This document shows, in pieces, positions 8,705 through 17,083 of a stretch of 64,000 bases of DNA. The notes below the pieces were generated by a model. The model was not told where the DNA came from. It saw only the letters and a list, made by a program, of their open reading frames with translations, and made no database searches. The DNA is from Phenylobacterium sp. GTDB taxonomy: Bacteria; Pseudomonadota; Alphaproteobacteria; Caulobacterales; Caulobacteraceae. Each line of letters begins with the position of its first letter. Positions within the stretch are counted from its first letter, which is position 1. Both the position numbers and the translations under genes were made by a program. Where the stretch lies: the NCBI RefSeq assembly GCF_013911965.1, contig NZ_JACESE010000005.1:186001-250000 (forward strand), in the 5' to 3' direction.

Positions 8705-9186
8705 TGCTCGGGGCCGATGGGGTGCGCGCCCGCGGGTGCGTAGTTGACCCGGATGCGACCGATGAGGTCCGCGGGCACTCCGAGGCGAGCGGTATAGGCC
8801 GCTGCTGCCGGATGCCGGCCCACGAGGGAGCCGCGCCATCGGACGTGCTTCAACGCCAGCAGGCCGCCCTGCCGGTCGAAGGCGGCGACATCCAGGTGGC
8901 CCCCAGTGGGGAGCCTGGACGTTGGGCGGCGGCGCACCAAGCCGCGGACCACGGCCGGATGTTCGCCGACCCGCAGATAGCCGGTGAGGATCTTTAGCGG
9001 GCCTCCTTCGACGAGCTCGACGGCTGGGGTCGGCTCGGCCAAGGCCGCGCCGGACGCCGCAGCGATCAAGCCCGTGGCGAGAGTCGCTACACGGCAGAAC
9101 CGCTGGGCAGCCCGGGGGCCCGGCCGTGGCGCGCCTCGCACCCGGCCGCTCCGGACCTTCAACGGGCCTCGTTCCATTCCGCTCAT
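8701..9186 (-). CDS. Unrecognised exported protein in czc operon
   Basis: A 161-aa protein that I do not recognise. After a basic N-terminus it has a hydrophobic stretch (VATLATGLIAAASGAALAEP) with a likely signal peptidase I site AxA, so it is probably periplasmic. The mature part has no Cys or His cluster but contains KILTGYLRVGEHPAVVRGLV and an Arg-rich middle. It begins 4 nt after the czcA stop and overlaps the next CDF gene by ATGA, so it is co-translated with the efflux system. A periplasmic accessory or metal-sensing role is possible but nothing in the sequence proves it. An upstream in-frame start at 9240 would overlap czcA and is less likely. Confidence 0.6.
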   Translation of the reverse strand: MSGMERGPLKVRSGRVRGAPRPGPRAAQRFCRVATLATGLIAAASGAALAEPTPAVELVEGGPLKILTGYLRVGEHPAVVRGLVRRRPTSRLPTGGHLDVAAFDRQGGLLALKHVRWRGSLVGRHPAAAAYTARLGVPADLIGRIRVNYAPAGAHPIGPEQ

Positions 9187-9190
9187 GGTG

Positions 9191-12100
9191 TCAGTCCTCA
9201 ATCCCTTCGGCGCTCCGATGTCGGACCGCCTGGGCGGCAAACGTCGGCAACACCAACAGGGTCAGAGCGGTTGCTGTGAGCAGACCTCCGATGACGACTG
9301 TGGCGAGAGGCTTTTGCACCTCAGCGCCTGCGCCGTGTGCGATGGCCATGGGGATGAAGCCGACAATGGCGACAAGAGCGGTCGTCAGGACAGCGCGTAG
9401 CCGGCTAGACGCACCTTCGATGGCTGCATCCTTCGGGAGCAGCCCTGCTGTCAGGCGCTCGCGGATCGCCTGCATCAGGACGAGCCCGTTCAGTGTCGCC
9501 ACGCCCGACACCGCGATGAACCCCACAGCCGCGGAGACGGAGAAGGGCATGCCCCGCAGGAGCAAGGCGACGGCGCCGCCGACGAGGGCGAGGGGAACGC
9601 AGGCGAAGACGAGGGCCGCCTCCGCAAACGAGCCAAGCGCCATGAAGAGCAGAATGCCGATGAGCACGAAGACCACCGGGATCACCAGTCCTAGCCGTTG
9701 TTCGGCACGCTGCAGGTTCTCGAACTGACCGCCCCAGTCGAGGTAGACCCCGGTGGGCAGGGCGACTTTCGCGACGCGCTGCTGGGCGTCGCTCACAAAT
9801 CCGCCGAGGTCGCGGCCTCGAACGTTGGCCTGCACCACCATCCGCCGGCTCCCGTTCTGCCGGCTGATCTGGTTGGGGCCTTCTGCTGTGTCGATGCGAG
9901 CCACGGACGCCAGAGGCACCACGGCGCCGGAGGTCGACACGACTGGCAGAGCTGCAAGGGCGGCGGGATCGTTGCGCGCCGCTTCCGGCAAGCGCACGAC
10001 GACATCGAAACGGCGGTCGCCCTCGAAGATCTGACCCGCCTCAGCGCCCCCAATGCCCGCCGAGACGGCCTCACTCACGTCCGCCGCCGAAAGGCCGTAA
10101 CTGGCCGCAGCGAACCGATCGACTTTGATGGTCAGGGTGGGCAGGCCGGAGGCCTGCTCGACCCGCACGTCCGCCGCGCCGGGGGTCTGCCGCAGGGCGG
10201 CGGCGACCTGATCGGCTGTTCGCTGCAACGTTCCGAAGTCGTCCCCATAGACCATCACAGCCAGGTCCGTGCGGACACCCGAGATCAATTCGTTGAAGCG
10301 AAGTTCGATCGGCTGGCTGAACTCGAAATTATTGCCGATCTGTTGGCCCGCCGCCTTCTCGATTCGTTCGATCAGTTCCTCTTTCTGAAGTCTCGGGTCC
10401 GGCCAGGCCTTGCGATCCTTCAGTACGATGACGCTGTCGGAGATGTTGGGCGGCATGGGATCCACCGCCGCTTCTGCGGTGCCTGTGCGGGAGAACATGG
10501 TCTCCACTTCCGGCTGAGCCTTGATGGCGCGCTCAAGCGCCATCTGCATGGCGATGGATTGCTCCAGAGAGGCCGACGGCACACGCAGGGCCTGCATCGC
10601 GATATCGCCTTCGTCCAGGGTCGGGATGAATTCGCGGCCGAGTGTGAAGAACGAGATCACGCCAACGAGCAGCGCCATGCCCGCCGCCATGAGCACCATC
10701 CTTGGTCGCGACACCGCCGCTCCGATCGCCGGCTGGATGCGCTGGCGCGCCCAGCGAAGGATGCGAGTCTCGTGCTCCTCCACCCTTCCGTCTGGGCCCG
10801 AGTGCACCGACTTAGGATCCCGCACGAGCAAGGCGGCCATGGCAGGCACGAAGGTGAAGGACAGGATGAACGCGCCGACCAGGGCAAGCATGACCGTCGC
10901 GCCCATGGGCTGGAAGGTCTTGCCTTCGACGCCTTCGAGGGTGAGCAACGGGGCGAACACGAGCAGGATGATGAGCTGACCAAAGGCGGCGGGCTTGACC
11001 ATCTGCCGGGCGGCCTCAACCGCCGCGCCGAGACGTTCGTGTCGGGTCAGCACCCGACCCAACGCGGCACGGCGCTGGCTGAGCAGTAGCAGCGTATTCT
11101 CGATCACGACGACGCCGCCATCGACCATCAATCCGAAGTCGAGGGCACCGAGGCTCATCAGGTTTCCGCTGATCCCGAACCGGTTCATCCCGATCACCGC
11201 GAACAGGAAGGAGAGCGGGATCATCAGCGCCGTGATTGTCGCCGCGCGAATGTTGCCGAGCAGCAGGAAGAGGATGACGATGACGAGAAGCGCGCCTTCG
11301 GTCAGGTTGCGCGCAACGGTCTTGATGGTCGAGTTGACCAGCTCGCTTCGGTTGAGCACCGGAATCGCGACCACGTCGGGCGGAAGTGAATCATCCACTT
11401 CTGCCAGCCGTTCCGCCGCGGCTTGAGCGACGGTGCGACTGTTGCCCCCGGCGATCATCAGCGCGGTGCCGAGAACGGCCTCGTGGCCGTCGCGACTGGC
11501 GGCGCCGAGCCGCAGGCCCTGTCCGATCTCCACGGTCGCGACGTCTGCGACCCTCACGACCAGACCATCCCGGTTCACCACCGGAGCCTGCGCCAGGTCC
11601 TGAATGGACCCGGCGAGGGCGTCGCTTCGCACGACCAGGGCCTCGCCCGCCCGCTGAACGAAGCCTGCGCCAGCCTGGGTGTTTGCGCGCTCGAGCGCCT
11701 GCACAAGATCGCCCAGACTGAGCTTGTAAGCTGACAATCGGGCGGGGTCCGGGCGGACTGCGTACTCCTTCACATAACCCCCGACGGTATCCACGCCTGC
11801 CAGCCCCCGGGTGGAGCGCATCTGCGGCGCGATGATCCAGTCCTGCACCGTGCGCAGGTAGGTCGCCCTCTGCTGCGGAGTCGCCAGCCGCTCTCCCTCG
11901 GGCGTGAGGTAGACGCCATCCGGCTGCCAACCCGGCCGCCCAGCCCGCGCCTTCGCCTGGTCGAAGGCCGCGTAGTCGACAGTCCACATCAGGACTTCGC
12001 CGAGCCCGGTGGTCACGGGGGACAGCGCCGGCTCGACACCCTCGGGCAGGTTCTCCTGTGCTTCTCTCATCCGCTCGGCGACCTGCTGGCGAGCGAAATA

Positions 12101-12409
12101 GATATCAGTCTGGTCGGTGAAGACGGCTGTGATCTGGCTGAAGCCGTTGCGCGAGAGTGAGCGGGTACTCGTCAACCCAGGGATCCCCGCGAGGGCGGTC
12201 TCCAGCGGATAGGTGACCTGCCGTTCGATCTGCTCGGGGGCGAGCGAAGGCGCGACGGTCGTGATCTGGACCTGACGGTTGGTGATGTCCGGGACTGCAT
12301 CGATCGGCAGCCGGGTGAGTTCGAAGAGCCCGAGGGCAGCCACAGCGGCGACAGCAAGGATCACGAACCAGCGGAAGCGTACGGACGCTTCGATCAAGGC
12401 TTTGAACAT
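9191..12409 (-). CDS. czcA: Heavy-metal RND efflux pump, inner membrane subunit CzcA
   Basis: A 1072-aa proton-driven RND pump of the heavy-metal efflux group, which moves Co2+/Zn2+/Cd2+ from the periplasm or inner membrane to the outer membrane channel. Two RND halves are visible: an N-terminal helix (FRWFVILAVAAVAALGLFEL), the first large periplasmic domain, then the proton-relay helix 4 with ALDFGLMVDGGVVVIEN, and a repeat of the pattern in the C-terminal half. VPDITNRQVQITT and GFSQITAVF are typical of CzcA/CusA proteins. It follows czcB by 8 bp in the same operon. Zn/Co/Cd rather than Cu/Ag fits the CadR-like regulator and CDF neighbours, but the metal is inferred. Confidence 0.95.
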   Translation of the reverse strand: MFKALIEASVRFRWFVILAVAAVAALGLFELTRLPIDAVPDITNRQVQITTVAPSLAPEQIERQVTYPLETALAGIPGLTSTRSLSRNGFSQITAVFTDQTDIYFARQQVAERMREAQENLPEGVEPALSPVTTGLGEVLMWTVDYAAFDQAKARAGRPGWQPDGVYLTPEGERLATPQQRATYLRTVQDWIIAPQMRSTRGLAGVDTVGGYVKEYAVRPDPARLSAYKLSLGDLVQALERANTQAGAGFVQRAGEALVVRSDALAGSIQDLAQAPVVNRDGLVVRVADVATVEIGQGLRLGAASRDGHEAVLGTALMIAGGNSRTVAQAAAERLAEVDDSLPPDVVAIPVLNRSELVNSTIKTVARNLTEGALLVIVILFLLLGNIRAATITALMIPLSFLFAVIGMNRFGISGNLMSLGALDFGLMVDGGVVVIENTLLLLSQRRAALGRVLTRHERLGAAVEAARQMVKPAAFGQLIILLVFAPLLTLEGVEGKTFQPMGATVMLALVGAFILSFTFVPAMAALLVRDPKSVHSGPDGRVEEHETRILRWARQRIQPAIGAAVSRPRMVLMAAGMALLVGVISFFTLGREFIPTLDEGDIAMQALRVPSASLEQSIAMQMALERAIKAQPEVETMFSRTGTAEAAVDPMPPNISDSVIVLKDRKAWPDPRLQKEELIERIEKAAGQQIGNNFEFSQPIELRFNELISGVRTDLAVMVYGDDFGTLQRTADQVAAALRQTPGAADVRVEQASGLPTLTIKVDRFAAASYGLSAADVSEAVSAGIGGAEAGQIFEGDRRFDVVVRLPEAARNDPAALAALPVVSTSGAVVPLASVARIDTAEGPNQISRQNGSRRMVVQANVRGRDLGGFVSDAQQRVAKVALPTGVYLDWGGQFENLQRAEQRLGLVIPVVFVLIGILLFMALGSFAEAALVFACVPLALVGGAVALLLRGMPFSVSAAVGFIAVSGVATLNGLVLMQAIRERLTAGLLPKDAAIEGASSRLRAVLTTALVAIVGFIPMAIAHGAGAEVQKPLATVVIGGLLTATALTLLVLPTFAAQAVRHRSAEGIED

Positions 12410-12417
12410 GGGATGTC

Positions 12418-13614
12418 CTAGTGTCCGTGCTCGGCTTCGCCCTTGGCGAGTTCGGCTTTCAGGAGGAAGGCGTTGGCCGCGGCGACCCGCTCCTCGCCGC
12501 CCAGCCCGCGGAGGATCTCGGTGCGGCCGCCGGCTTGGCGCCCAACCAGCACCGGTGTGGCACGGAAGCCGCCGTTCACCGCCACGAACACGACGCTCGA
12601 GCCCTCGATGCTCTGAACGGCATCGCTTGGCACTGTCAGCCCGCCTGCCTCAGCGCCGGTGATGACCGCGCCCGTCACCGCCGAGCCTGCCGGGGGGAGC
12701 ACGCCTCCAGCCGCGCGTGCGCGGATGACCGTCGCACCCGTCTGCTCGCCGGCAGCCGTCGCAACTCCGACGATCACGGCGTCAAATTCGCCCGTGGGCC
12801 CTTGGACCCGAATCCGGGATCCTGCGCGAACGCCGGTGGCGACACTCGGCGGTGCATTGAAGACCAGTTCGACCCGGTCGGGGTCGATCACGTCGGCGAC
12901 GACGCCGCCCTGCGTGACGAAGCCGCCAGGCCCGATCGCGACAGAGGTGACGACGCCGGAAATCGGGCTGATGACGGTCAACCGGCCCGCAGCGTTGGGC
13001 CTACCCGACGCCGAGGCCCGCGCCCGGGCCGCGCGCGCCGCCGCTTCGGCGCTGAGCGCTTGAGCTCGCGACGTCTCGACCTCTTGCCGCGCAACGATCC
13101 CCTGGGAGCCAAGGCTCTGGTCACGCTGATAGGCGCGTCGCGCGGCGTCGGCCGCTGCGGCTGCAGCGTCGGCGTCGGCTCGGAAGGTTGCGGCTTCGCC
13201 GCTCACCAAGACCGCAAGGCCTTGGCCGGCGCGGACCGATTGCCCGGCGGCTACGAGAACCCGTTCCACGCGGCCGGCCACAGCCGCTCCAACGCTGGCC
13301 CGGGCATCAATCATCGGCTCGACACGCCCGGAAAGCCGGACTTCGCCGCCGCCGCCACGCGTGACCGCGACCAGCTGAATTCCGGAAGCGCGGATCTGCG
13401 TCGGCGTGAGCGCAACGACTCCTTCGGGCGCTGCGGCGCCCTCTTCGCTGTGGCCTTCTTCCTCCGCGCCTTCTTCCGCGTGCTCCTCGCCAGCGGCGGG
13501 AGCCGCGGGCTTGCTCATCATGTTCGACAGGACGAACCCGCCCCCGCCGGCCAGCATCACTGCGGCCGCGACCGCGCCATATAGGCGCGCATTGTCCCTC
13601 TTCATTGTCATCAT
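12418..13614 (-). CDS. czcB: RND efflux periplasmic adaptor CzcB
   Basis: A 398-aa membrane fusion (HlyD/MFP) protein linking CzcA to CzcC. It has a single N-terminal transmembrane anchor (LYGAVAAAVMLAGGGGFVLS), then an acidic, His-containing low-complexity stretch (EEHAEEGAEEEGHSEEG) likely to bind metal, an alanine-rich coiled-coil hairpin, and beta-barrel domains with VISPISGVVTSVAIGPGGFV. The C-terminus ends in a short EHGH tail, also possibly metal-binding. ATG 13614 overlaps the czcC stop by ATGA; two further ATG codons follow within the first four codons. Confidence 0.93.
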   Translation of the reverse strand: MMTMKRDNARLYGAVAAAVMLAGGGGFVLSNMMSKPAAPAAGEEHAEEGAEEEGHSEEGAAAPEGVVALTPTQIRASGIQLVAVTRGGGGEVRLSGRVEPMIDARASVGAAVAGRVERVLVAAGQSVRAGQGLAVLVSGEAATFRADADAAAAAADAARRAYQRDQSLGSQGIVARQEVETSRAQALSAEAAARAARARASASGRPNAAGRLTVISPISGVVTSVAIGPGGFVTQGGVVADVIDPDRVELVFNAPPSVATGVRAGSRIRVQGPTGEFDAVIVGVATAAGEQTGATVIRARAAGGVLPPAGSAVTGAVITGAEAGGLTVPSDAVQSIEGSSVVFVAVNGGFRATPVLVGRQAGGRTEILRGLGGEERVAAANAFLLKAELAKGEAEHGH

Positions 13615-14864
13615 TGTACTCCGGGGGTGGCGTCGCCGCTGAGCCGAGCTTGCGCGGCCTGGGCGCTGATCCGCTCGACGGCGGCTGCAATGGTTTGGGC
13701 GCGCGCTTCAGTCAGGGCGCGGCGGGCGGCGACCAGTTCGGCGAGCGGGAGTTTGCCGGCCTCGTACCCGATGCGGGCGAGACGATAGGCTTCTTCGGCG
13801 GTGCTCTCGCCCTCGCGGGCTGCCGCGAGCCGGGTTTCGGCCGCTGAGATGCGCGCCGTGCTGGTGCGGACGGCGGCTTCGGCGTCGAGCCTGGCCGCGT
13901 TCAGCCGGGCCTCGGCGGCTGTCTGTTCAGCCCGAGCGGCGGCGATATTGCCGCGGTTCTGATCGAACAGCGGCAGGGGCACAGAGACGCCCGCGACGAG
14001 CGCGGTGGCGTCGTCCTCTTGGAAACGGCGCAGGCCGACGGAGAGGGTCACATCCGGAATGGCTCGACGTCGTTCAACGCTAAGGCGTCGCGCCGCCGCT
14101 TCTCGCTCAGCCTGTGCAGCGAGGAAGGCCGTCGTCGCGTTCGCTGCGGGATTGGCTCCGGAGAAGAGTGGAGCTTTCGCCTCGAGTAGGCTGACCGGGA
14201 TCGAGGTGATTGGCGCCGACGCCCCGGCGAGGGCTGTCAGATTGCCGAAGGCAGTCGCACGCGCAGCCTGGGCTTCGTCCACCGCCGCACGGGCGGCTTG
14301 CACCGCCGCCTGAGCCTGGAGACGCCGCAGGTCGGCCTCCCGTCCCGCCGCGACCAGGGCTGTGGCGATGCGCGCATCCTCTTCCGCGAGGCTTCGCGAG
14401 TCATGGGCGAGTTTCAGTCTCCGTTCGGCCGCCTCGGCATCAGCATAGGCGGCCGCCAAATCGAAGGCGTATTCCGCTTCGATCCGGCGGGCCTGGGCGC
14501 GAGCCGCCTCGACTTCCGCACGCCCAGCCGCGACCCGCGCCGAGCGCTTGCCGCCAAGCTCGACAGTCTGACCGATCGTCGCGGTGGTCTCCGACAGGCT
14601 CGTCCCGCGGAAGGGACCGGAACCGGAGAAGTTTTCGATCTCGAGTCCCACGCTCGGGTTGGGGATCGCGCCTGCCTGCCTTGCGAGCCCTTCGGCCCGA
14701 GCGATGTTGGCGCGCGCCTCGGCGAGACGGGGGGCGGTGGCCTGCGCCTGGGCCAGCAGTGCGGCGAAGGGCGGCGCAGGTTCGGCCATAGCGGCGCCGG
14801 CTGCGCCGAGGCTGACCAGCAAGAGCAGTCCCGCCAAAGGCGAGCTGCGGAAGTCGGGTTTCAT
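13611..14864 (-). CDS. czcC: Outer membrane efflux channel CzcC (TolC family)
   Basis: A 417-aa outer membrane factor. A cleavable signal peptide (LAGLLLLVSLGAAGAAMAEP) is followed by two Ala/Glu/Arg-rich long-helix repeats typical of TolC-like channels, with SVGLEIENFSG in the first and LSVGLRRFQEDD in the second half marking the two beta-hairpin regions. It delivers metal ions exported by CzcAB to the outside. It begins 48 bp after the CzcI-like gene and ends in an ATGA overlap with czcB, in the standard czcCBA order. Confidence 0.92.
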   Translation of the reverse strand: MKPDFRSSPLAGLLLLVSLGAAGAAMAEPAPPFAALLAQAQATAPRLAEARANIARAEGLARQAGAIPNPSVGLEIENFSGSGPFRGTSLSETTATIGQTVELGGKRSARVAAGRAEVEAARAQARRIEAEYAFDLAAAYADAEAAERRLKLAHDSRSLAEEDARIATALVAAGREADLRRLQAQAAVQAARAAVDEAQAARATAFGNLTALAGASAPITSIPVSLLEAKAPLFSGANPAANATTAFLAAQAEREAAARRLSVERRRAIPDVTLSVGLRRFQEDDATALVAGVSVPLPLFDQNRGNIAAARAEQTAAEARLNAARLDAEAAVRTSTARISAAETRLAAAREGESTAEEAYRLARIGYEAGKLPLAELVAARRALTEARAQTIAAAVERISAQAAQARLSGDATPGVQ

Positions 14865-14912
14865 GGTGTCCCTCTTGAACGTGACGGAATGAGCGCGTCA
14901 GCGCGCGAGCCG

Positions 14913-15278
14913 TCAGGCTCTGGGAGGTCGGATCAGCCCGAACTTGGGATCGGAGATCGGCACCCGGTTGCGCACGAACGGGTGGGCAACCGCCAGCAGC
15001 GGAGCGGACAGCTCGCCGGCGGCTAGCGTGGCCGGTACGTAGGGCGCGCTGTGATGGCAATGTCCGTGGATGCAGATGCCGCGTCCCTCGTCGAGAGGCG
15101 GTGGACCAGCATCGTCGGCGGGGGCGGCGGCGACAGGCAGTTCAGCCGCAACGGCGCTCAGGCTGCCTTCGTCGCGGCAGATGAGGCCGTCGAGACCCGG
15201 CCCGAGCGTGAGCACGGTCAGCACGAGCGCAGCGAGCACCATGCCGACCTTCCGCCACCAGGGTGAGGTCCATTCCAT
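14913..15278 (-). CDS. CzcI-like exported protein with Cys/His motif
   Basis: A 121-aa protein with an N-terminal hydrophobic segment (VGMVLAALVLTVLTLGPGLD) that acts as signal or anchor, and a periplasmic part containing CIHGHCHH. Small exported proteins with such clusters (CzcI and relatives) often precede czcCBA and are thought to sense or buffer periplasmic metal. It starts 9 bp after the CDF gene with AGGGA upstream and lies directly before czcC. The assignment rests on position and the motif, not on clear sequence identity, so no symbol is given. Confidence 0.65.
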   Translation of the reverse strand: MEWTSPWWRKVGMVLAALVLTVLTLGPGLDGLICRDEGSLSAVAAELPVAAAPADDAGPPPLDEGRGICIHGHCHHSAPYVPATLAAGELSAPLLAVAHPFVRNRVPISDPKFGLIRPPRA

Positions 15279-15287
15279 CGCCCGTCC

Positions 15288-15986
15288 CTATATCGAGGCT
15301 GACGAGCGCTGGGAATGCGTTACAAAATCACGTTCGGCTTTCGCCGCGCGACGCTCTTCACGGGCCTGAGCGGTGATCTGCCAAGCGGAGCGGAAAAAGA
15401 CCGCTGCCAGCAGCACGCCCACGATCACGTCCGGCCAGCGCGACCCTGCCACAGTGACAGCCACGCCGGTGGCTGCCACGGCAAGGCATTGGATGAGGTC
15501 ATTGCGCGTGCAGAGCCAGACGGACCGGACGTTGGCGTCGCCCTCGCGGAAGCGCACCAGTAACAGGGCCGCCAGGAGGTTGGCGGCTGCGCCGAACAGG
15601 CCCAGGCCGGAGATGGCGCCGCCTTCCGGCGAGGCCCCGGTGAGCGCGCGCCAGATGGCCAGGCAGAGAATGCCGGTCGCCATGATCGCCAGACTCGCAC
15701 TCTTGATGAAAGCAGCGCCGGAGCGGACCTGGACGCTCTTGCCAATCACCCACAGGCTCAAGGCGTAGGTGGCCGCATCGGCTGCGAAGTCGAGCGTGTT
15801 GGCCGCCAGCGCAGCCGAGTCGGCGAGCCAGCTGCCGATGGCTACGACGACAAAGCCTACGACATTGATGGCGATCACGGCGGTGAGGGCCCGCTTGTAG
15901 GCCGGAGACGCGCCATCGAACGCAACAGCGGTTCCGCAACCACAGCTCGCGGCAGTCGGCTCTTCGGAGGTCGAACAACTGGACAT
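15288..15986 (-). CDS. Cation transporter, CDF family (second copy), Cys-rich N-terminus
   Basis: A 232-aa inner-membrane cation efflux protein, the first gene of the czc operon. It has six hydrophobic segments; helix 2 shows ADSAALAANTLDFAADAATY and helix 5 TRNDLIQCLAV, both CDF-like, and there is no long C-terminal domain. The N-terminus carries Cys residues (SSCSTSEEP, ASCGCG) suitable for metal capture before the first helix. An in-frame ATG at 16001 would lie inside the MerR operator, so ATG 15986 is preferred. The predicted transcription start lies at or within a few bases of this ATG, so the mRNA may be leaderless. Confidence 0.85.
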   Translation of the reverse strand: MSSCSTSEEPTAASCGCGTAVAFDGASPAYKRALTAVIAINVVGFVVVAIGSWLADSAALAANTLDFAADAATYALSLWVIGKSVQVRSGAAFIKSASLAIMATGILCLAIWRALTGASPEGGAISGLGLFGAAANLLAALLLVRFREGDANVRSVWLCTRNDLIQCLAVAATGVAVTVAGSRWPDVIVGVLLAAVFFRSAWQITAQAREERRAAKAERDFVTHSQRSSASI

Positions 15987-15992
15987 GCCGCC

Positions 15993-16023
15993 ACCCTGCA
16001 TCCTCTAGTGGCTGGAGGATCAA
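15993..16023 (-). promoter_or_regulatory. MerR/CadR-type promoter-operator of the czc operon
   Basis: The dyad CCTCTAG-TGG-CTGGAGG (16002-16018, one mismatch) lies in a 19-nt spacer between TTGATC (16023-16018, minus strand) and CAGGGT (15998-15993). It sits between the divergent efflux operon and merR, the usual place for a CadR/PbrR/ZntR operator. It shares TTGATC, the dyad arms and the spacing with the lspA site at 5381-5411. Confidence 0.8.
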
Positions 16024-16055
16024 GCACCTATTTTCACGACACGACAGGAGGCCGC

Positions 16056-16499
16056 ATGCCAGCGCTCACAATCGGCAAACTCGCCAAGGCGACGGACGTG
16101 AAGGTCCCGACGATCCGCTTCTATGAGCAGATCGGGCTTCTGCCCGAACCCGACCGCACGGACAGCGATCGCCGCATCTACGATGATAGAGCCGTGCGCC
16201 GGTTGGCGTTCATCAAACACGCGCGCCAGCTTGGCTTCTCCGTCCAGGCCATCCGCACCTTGCTCGACCTAGCCGATCATCCGGATCACGCCTGTGACGA
16301 CGCAAACGACCTCGCAGCAGAACAGCTGACCTCAATCGAGACGAAGATCGCCCAGTTGCAGGCGTTGCGCTCCGAGTTGAAGCGCATGGTCGATGCCGGC
16401 TGTCGTGGCGTGGCCGGCGAATGTCGCGTCATCGAGACCTTGGCTGATCACAGCCTCTGCGCTCACCACCACGGCGCAGCGGATCGCATGGCCGTCTGA
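16056..16499 (+). CDS. MerR family heavy-metal regulator, CadR/PbrR-like
   Basis: A 147-aa MerR-family activator. The winged helix-turn-helix covers residues 1-70 (TIGKLAKATDVKVPTIRFYE, then RIYDDRAVRRLAFIKHARQLGFS), followed by the dimerisation helix. Metal-binding cysteines stand at 80, 116 and 123, close to the Cys77/112/119 pattern of CadR, and a C-terminal CAHHH (Cys135, His137-139) may form a second site. This pattern points to Cd2+/Pb2+/Zn2+ sensing; copper CueR proteins lack Cys80. ATG 16056 is preceded by AGGAGG at proper spacing. It is divergent from the efflux operon and followed after 1 bp by a Fur-family gene. It probably binds both MerR-type operators in this window. Confidence 0.92.
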   Translation: MPALTIGKLAKATDVKVPTIRFYEQIGLLPEPDRTDSDRRIYDDRAVRRLAFIKHARQLGFSVQAIRTLLDLADHPDHACDDANDLAAEQLTSIETKIAQLQALRSELKRMVDAGCRGVAGECRVIETLADHSLCAHHHGAADRMAV

Positions 16500-16500
16500 G

Positions 16501-16974
16501 ATGCTTGGCTGCTCACATTTTCATGGAACCAGATCTACGCTGAAGGCTGTCGCCGCGGCTCTCGCGGAGGCAGAACAAGTTTGCCTGGCCGCGGGCGATC
16601 GATGGACCGCGTCCCGCCGCAGGACATATGAGTTGCTCGTCCAGGCCGGCGGGCCGGTGAAGGCGTACGATCTGATTTCCGCCTACGCGACTGAGGGAGA
16701 GCCGGTAGCAAAGCCGCCGACCGTCTACAGGGCACTGGAATTCCTCACCGGCAAGGGTCTCGTTCATCGCATCGAGAGCCTGAACGCCTTCCTTGCCTGT
16801 GACGCTCAGCACGATGGCGCAGCAGCCGAGTTCCTGATCTGCGACTGCTGTGGCCGGGTAGAAGAGCTTGATGTCGGAATGCAGGACTTGGCAGCTGCAG
16901 CGGTCAACGCAAGGGGATTCAGGCCAACGCGGATTGTGCTGGAAGTGCACGGAACCTGCGCCGGCTGCGTCTGA
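16501..16974 (+). CDS. Fur family regulator, Zur-like
   Basis: A 157-aa Fur-superfamily repressor. The winged helix contains KAYDLISAYATEG, PTVYRALEFLTGKGLVHRIE and LNAFLACDAQHDG; the C-terminal dimerisation domain has ICDCCGRVEELDV and a final GTCAGC, giving two CxxC pairs for the structural zinc site. This layout resembles Zur (zinc uptake regulator) more than Fur. The start is one base after the merR stop, so the two are co-transcribed. A Zur copy on a metal-efflux element would tie zinc uptake repression to the resistance system, but it may also simply be cargo. The N-terminus MLGCSHFHG adds possible extra metal ligands. Confidence 0.85.
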   Translation: MLGCSHFHGTRSTLKAVAAALAEAEQVCLAAGDRWTASRRRTYELLVQAGGPVKAYDLISAYATEGEPVAKPPTVYRALEFLTGKGLVHRIESLNAFLACDAQHDGAAAEFLICDCCGRVEELDVGMQDLAAAAVNARGFRPTRIVLEVHGTCAGCV

Positions 16975-16990
16975 CGCGCTGCTAGTCAGG

Positions 16991-17074
16991 TGGTGCGGGC
17001 GGTCGGACTCGAACCGACACGTCTCTCGACTGCGGATTTTGAATCCGCCGCGTCTACCATTTCGCCACGCCCGC
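16991..17074 (-). tRNA. tRNA-Leu (anticodon CAA)
   Basis: A full tRNA-Leu can be folded: acceptor GCGGGCG pairs with CGCCCGC, D-arm GTGGCGAAATGGTAGACGC, anticodon arm GCGGATTCAAAATCCGC with CAA, a long class II variable arm, T-arm GTCGGTTCGAGTCCGAC, and an encoded CCA end. It lies 9 bp downstream of the integrase gene on the same strand. Its acceptor stem differs from the truncated tRNA-Leu at 18500-18537, so the two come from different genes. Confidence 0.93.
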
Positions 17075-17083
17075 GGCGGTGAT

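Noticed and set aside
16008-16055. A longer start for the MerR protein
   Set aside because: The start would lie in the operator dyad, whereas ATG 16056 has AGGAGG and matches family N-termini.
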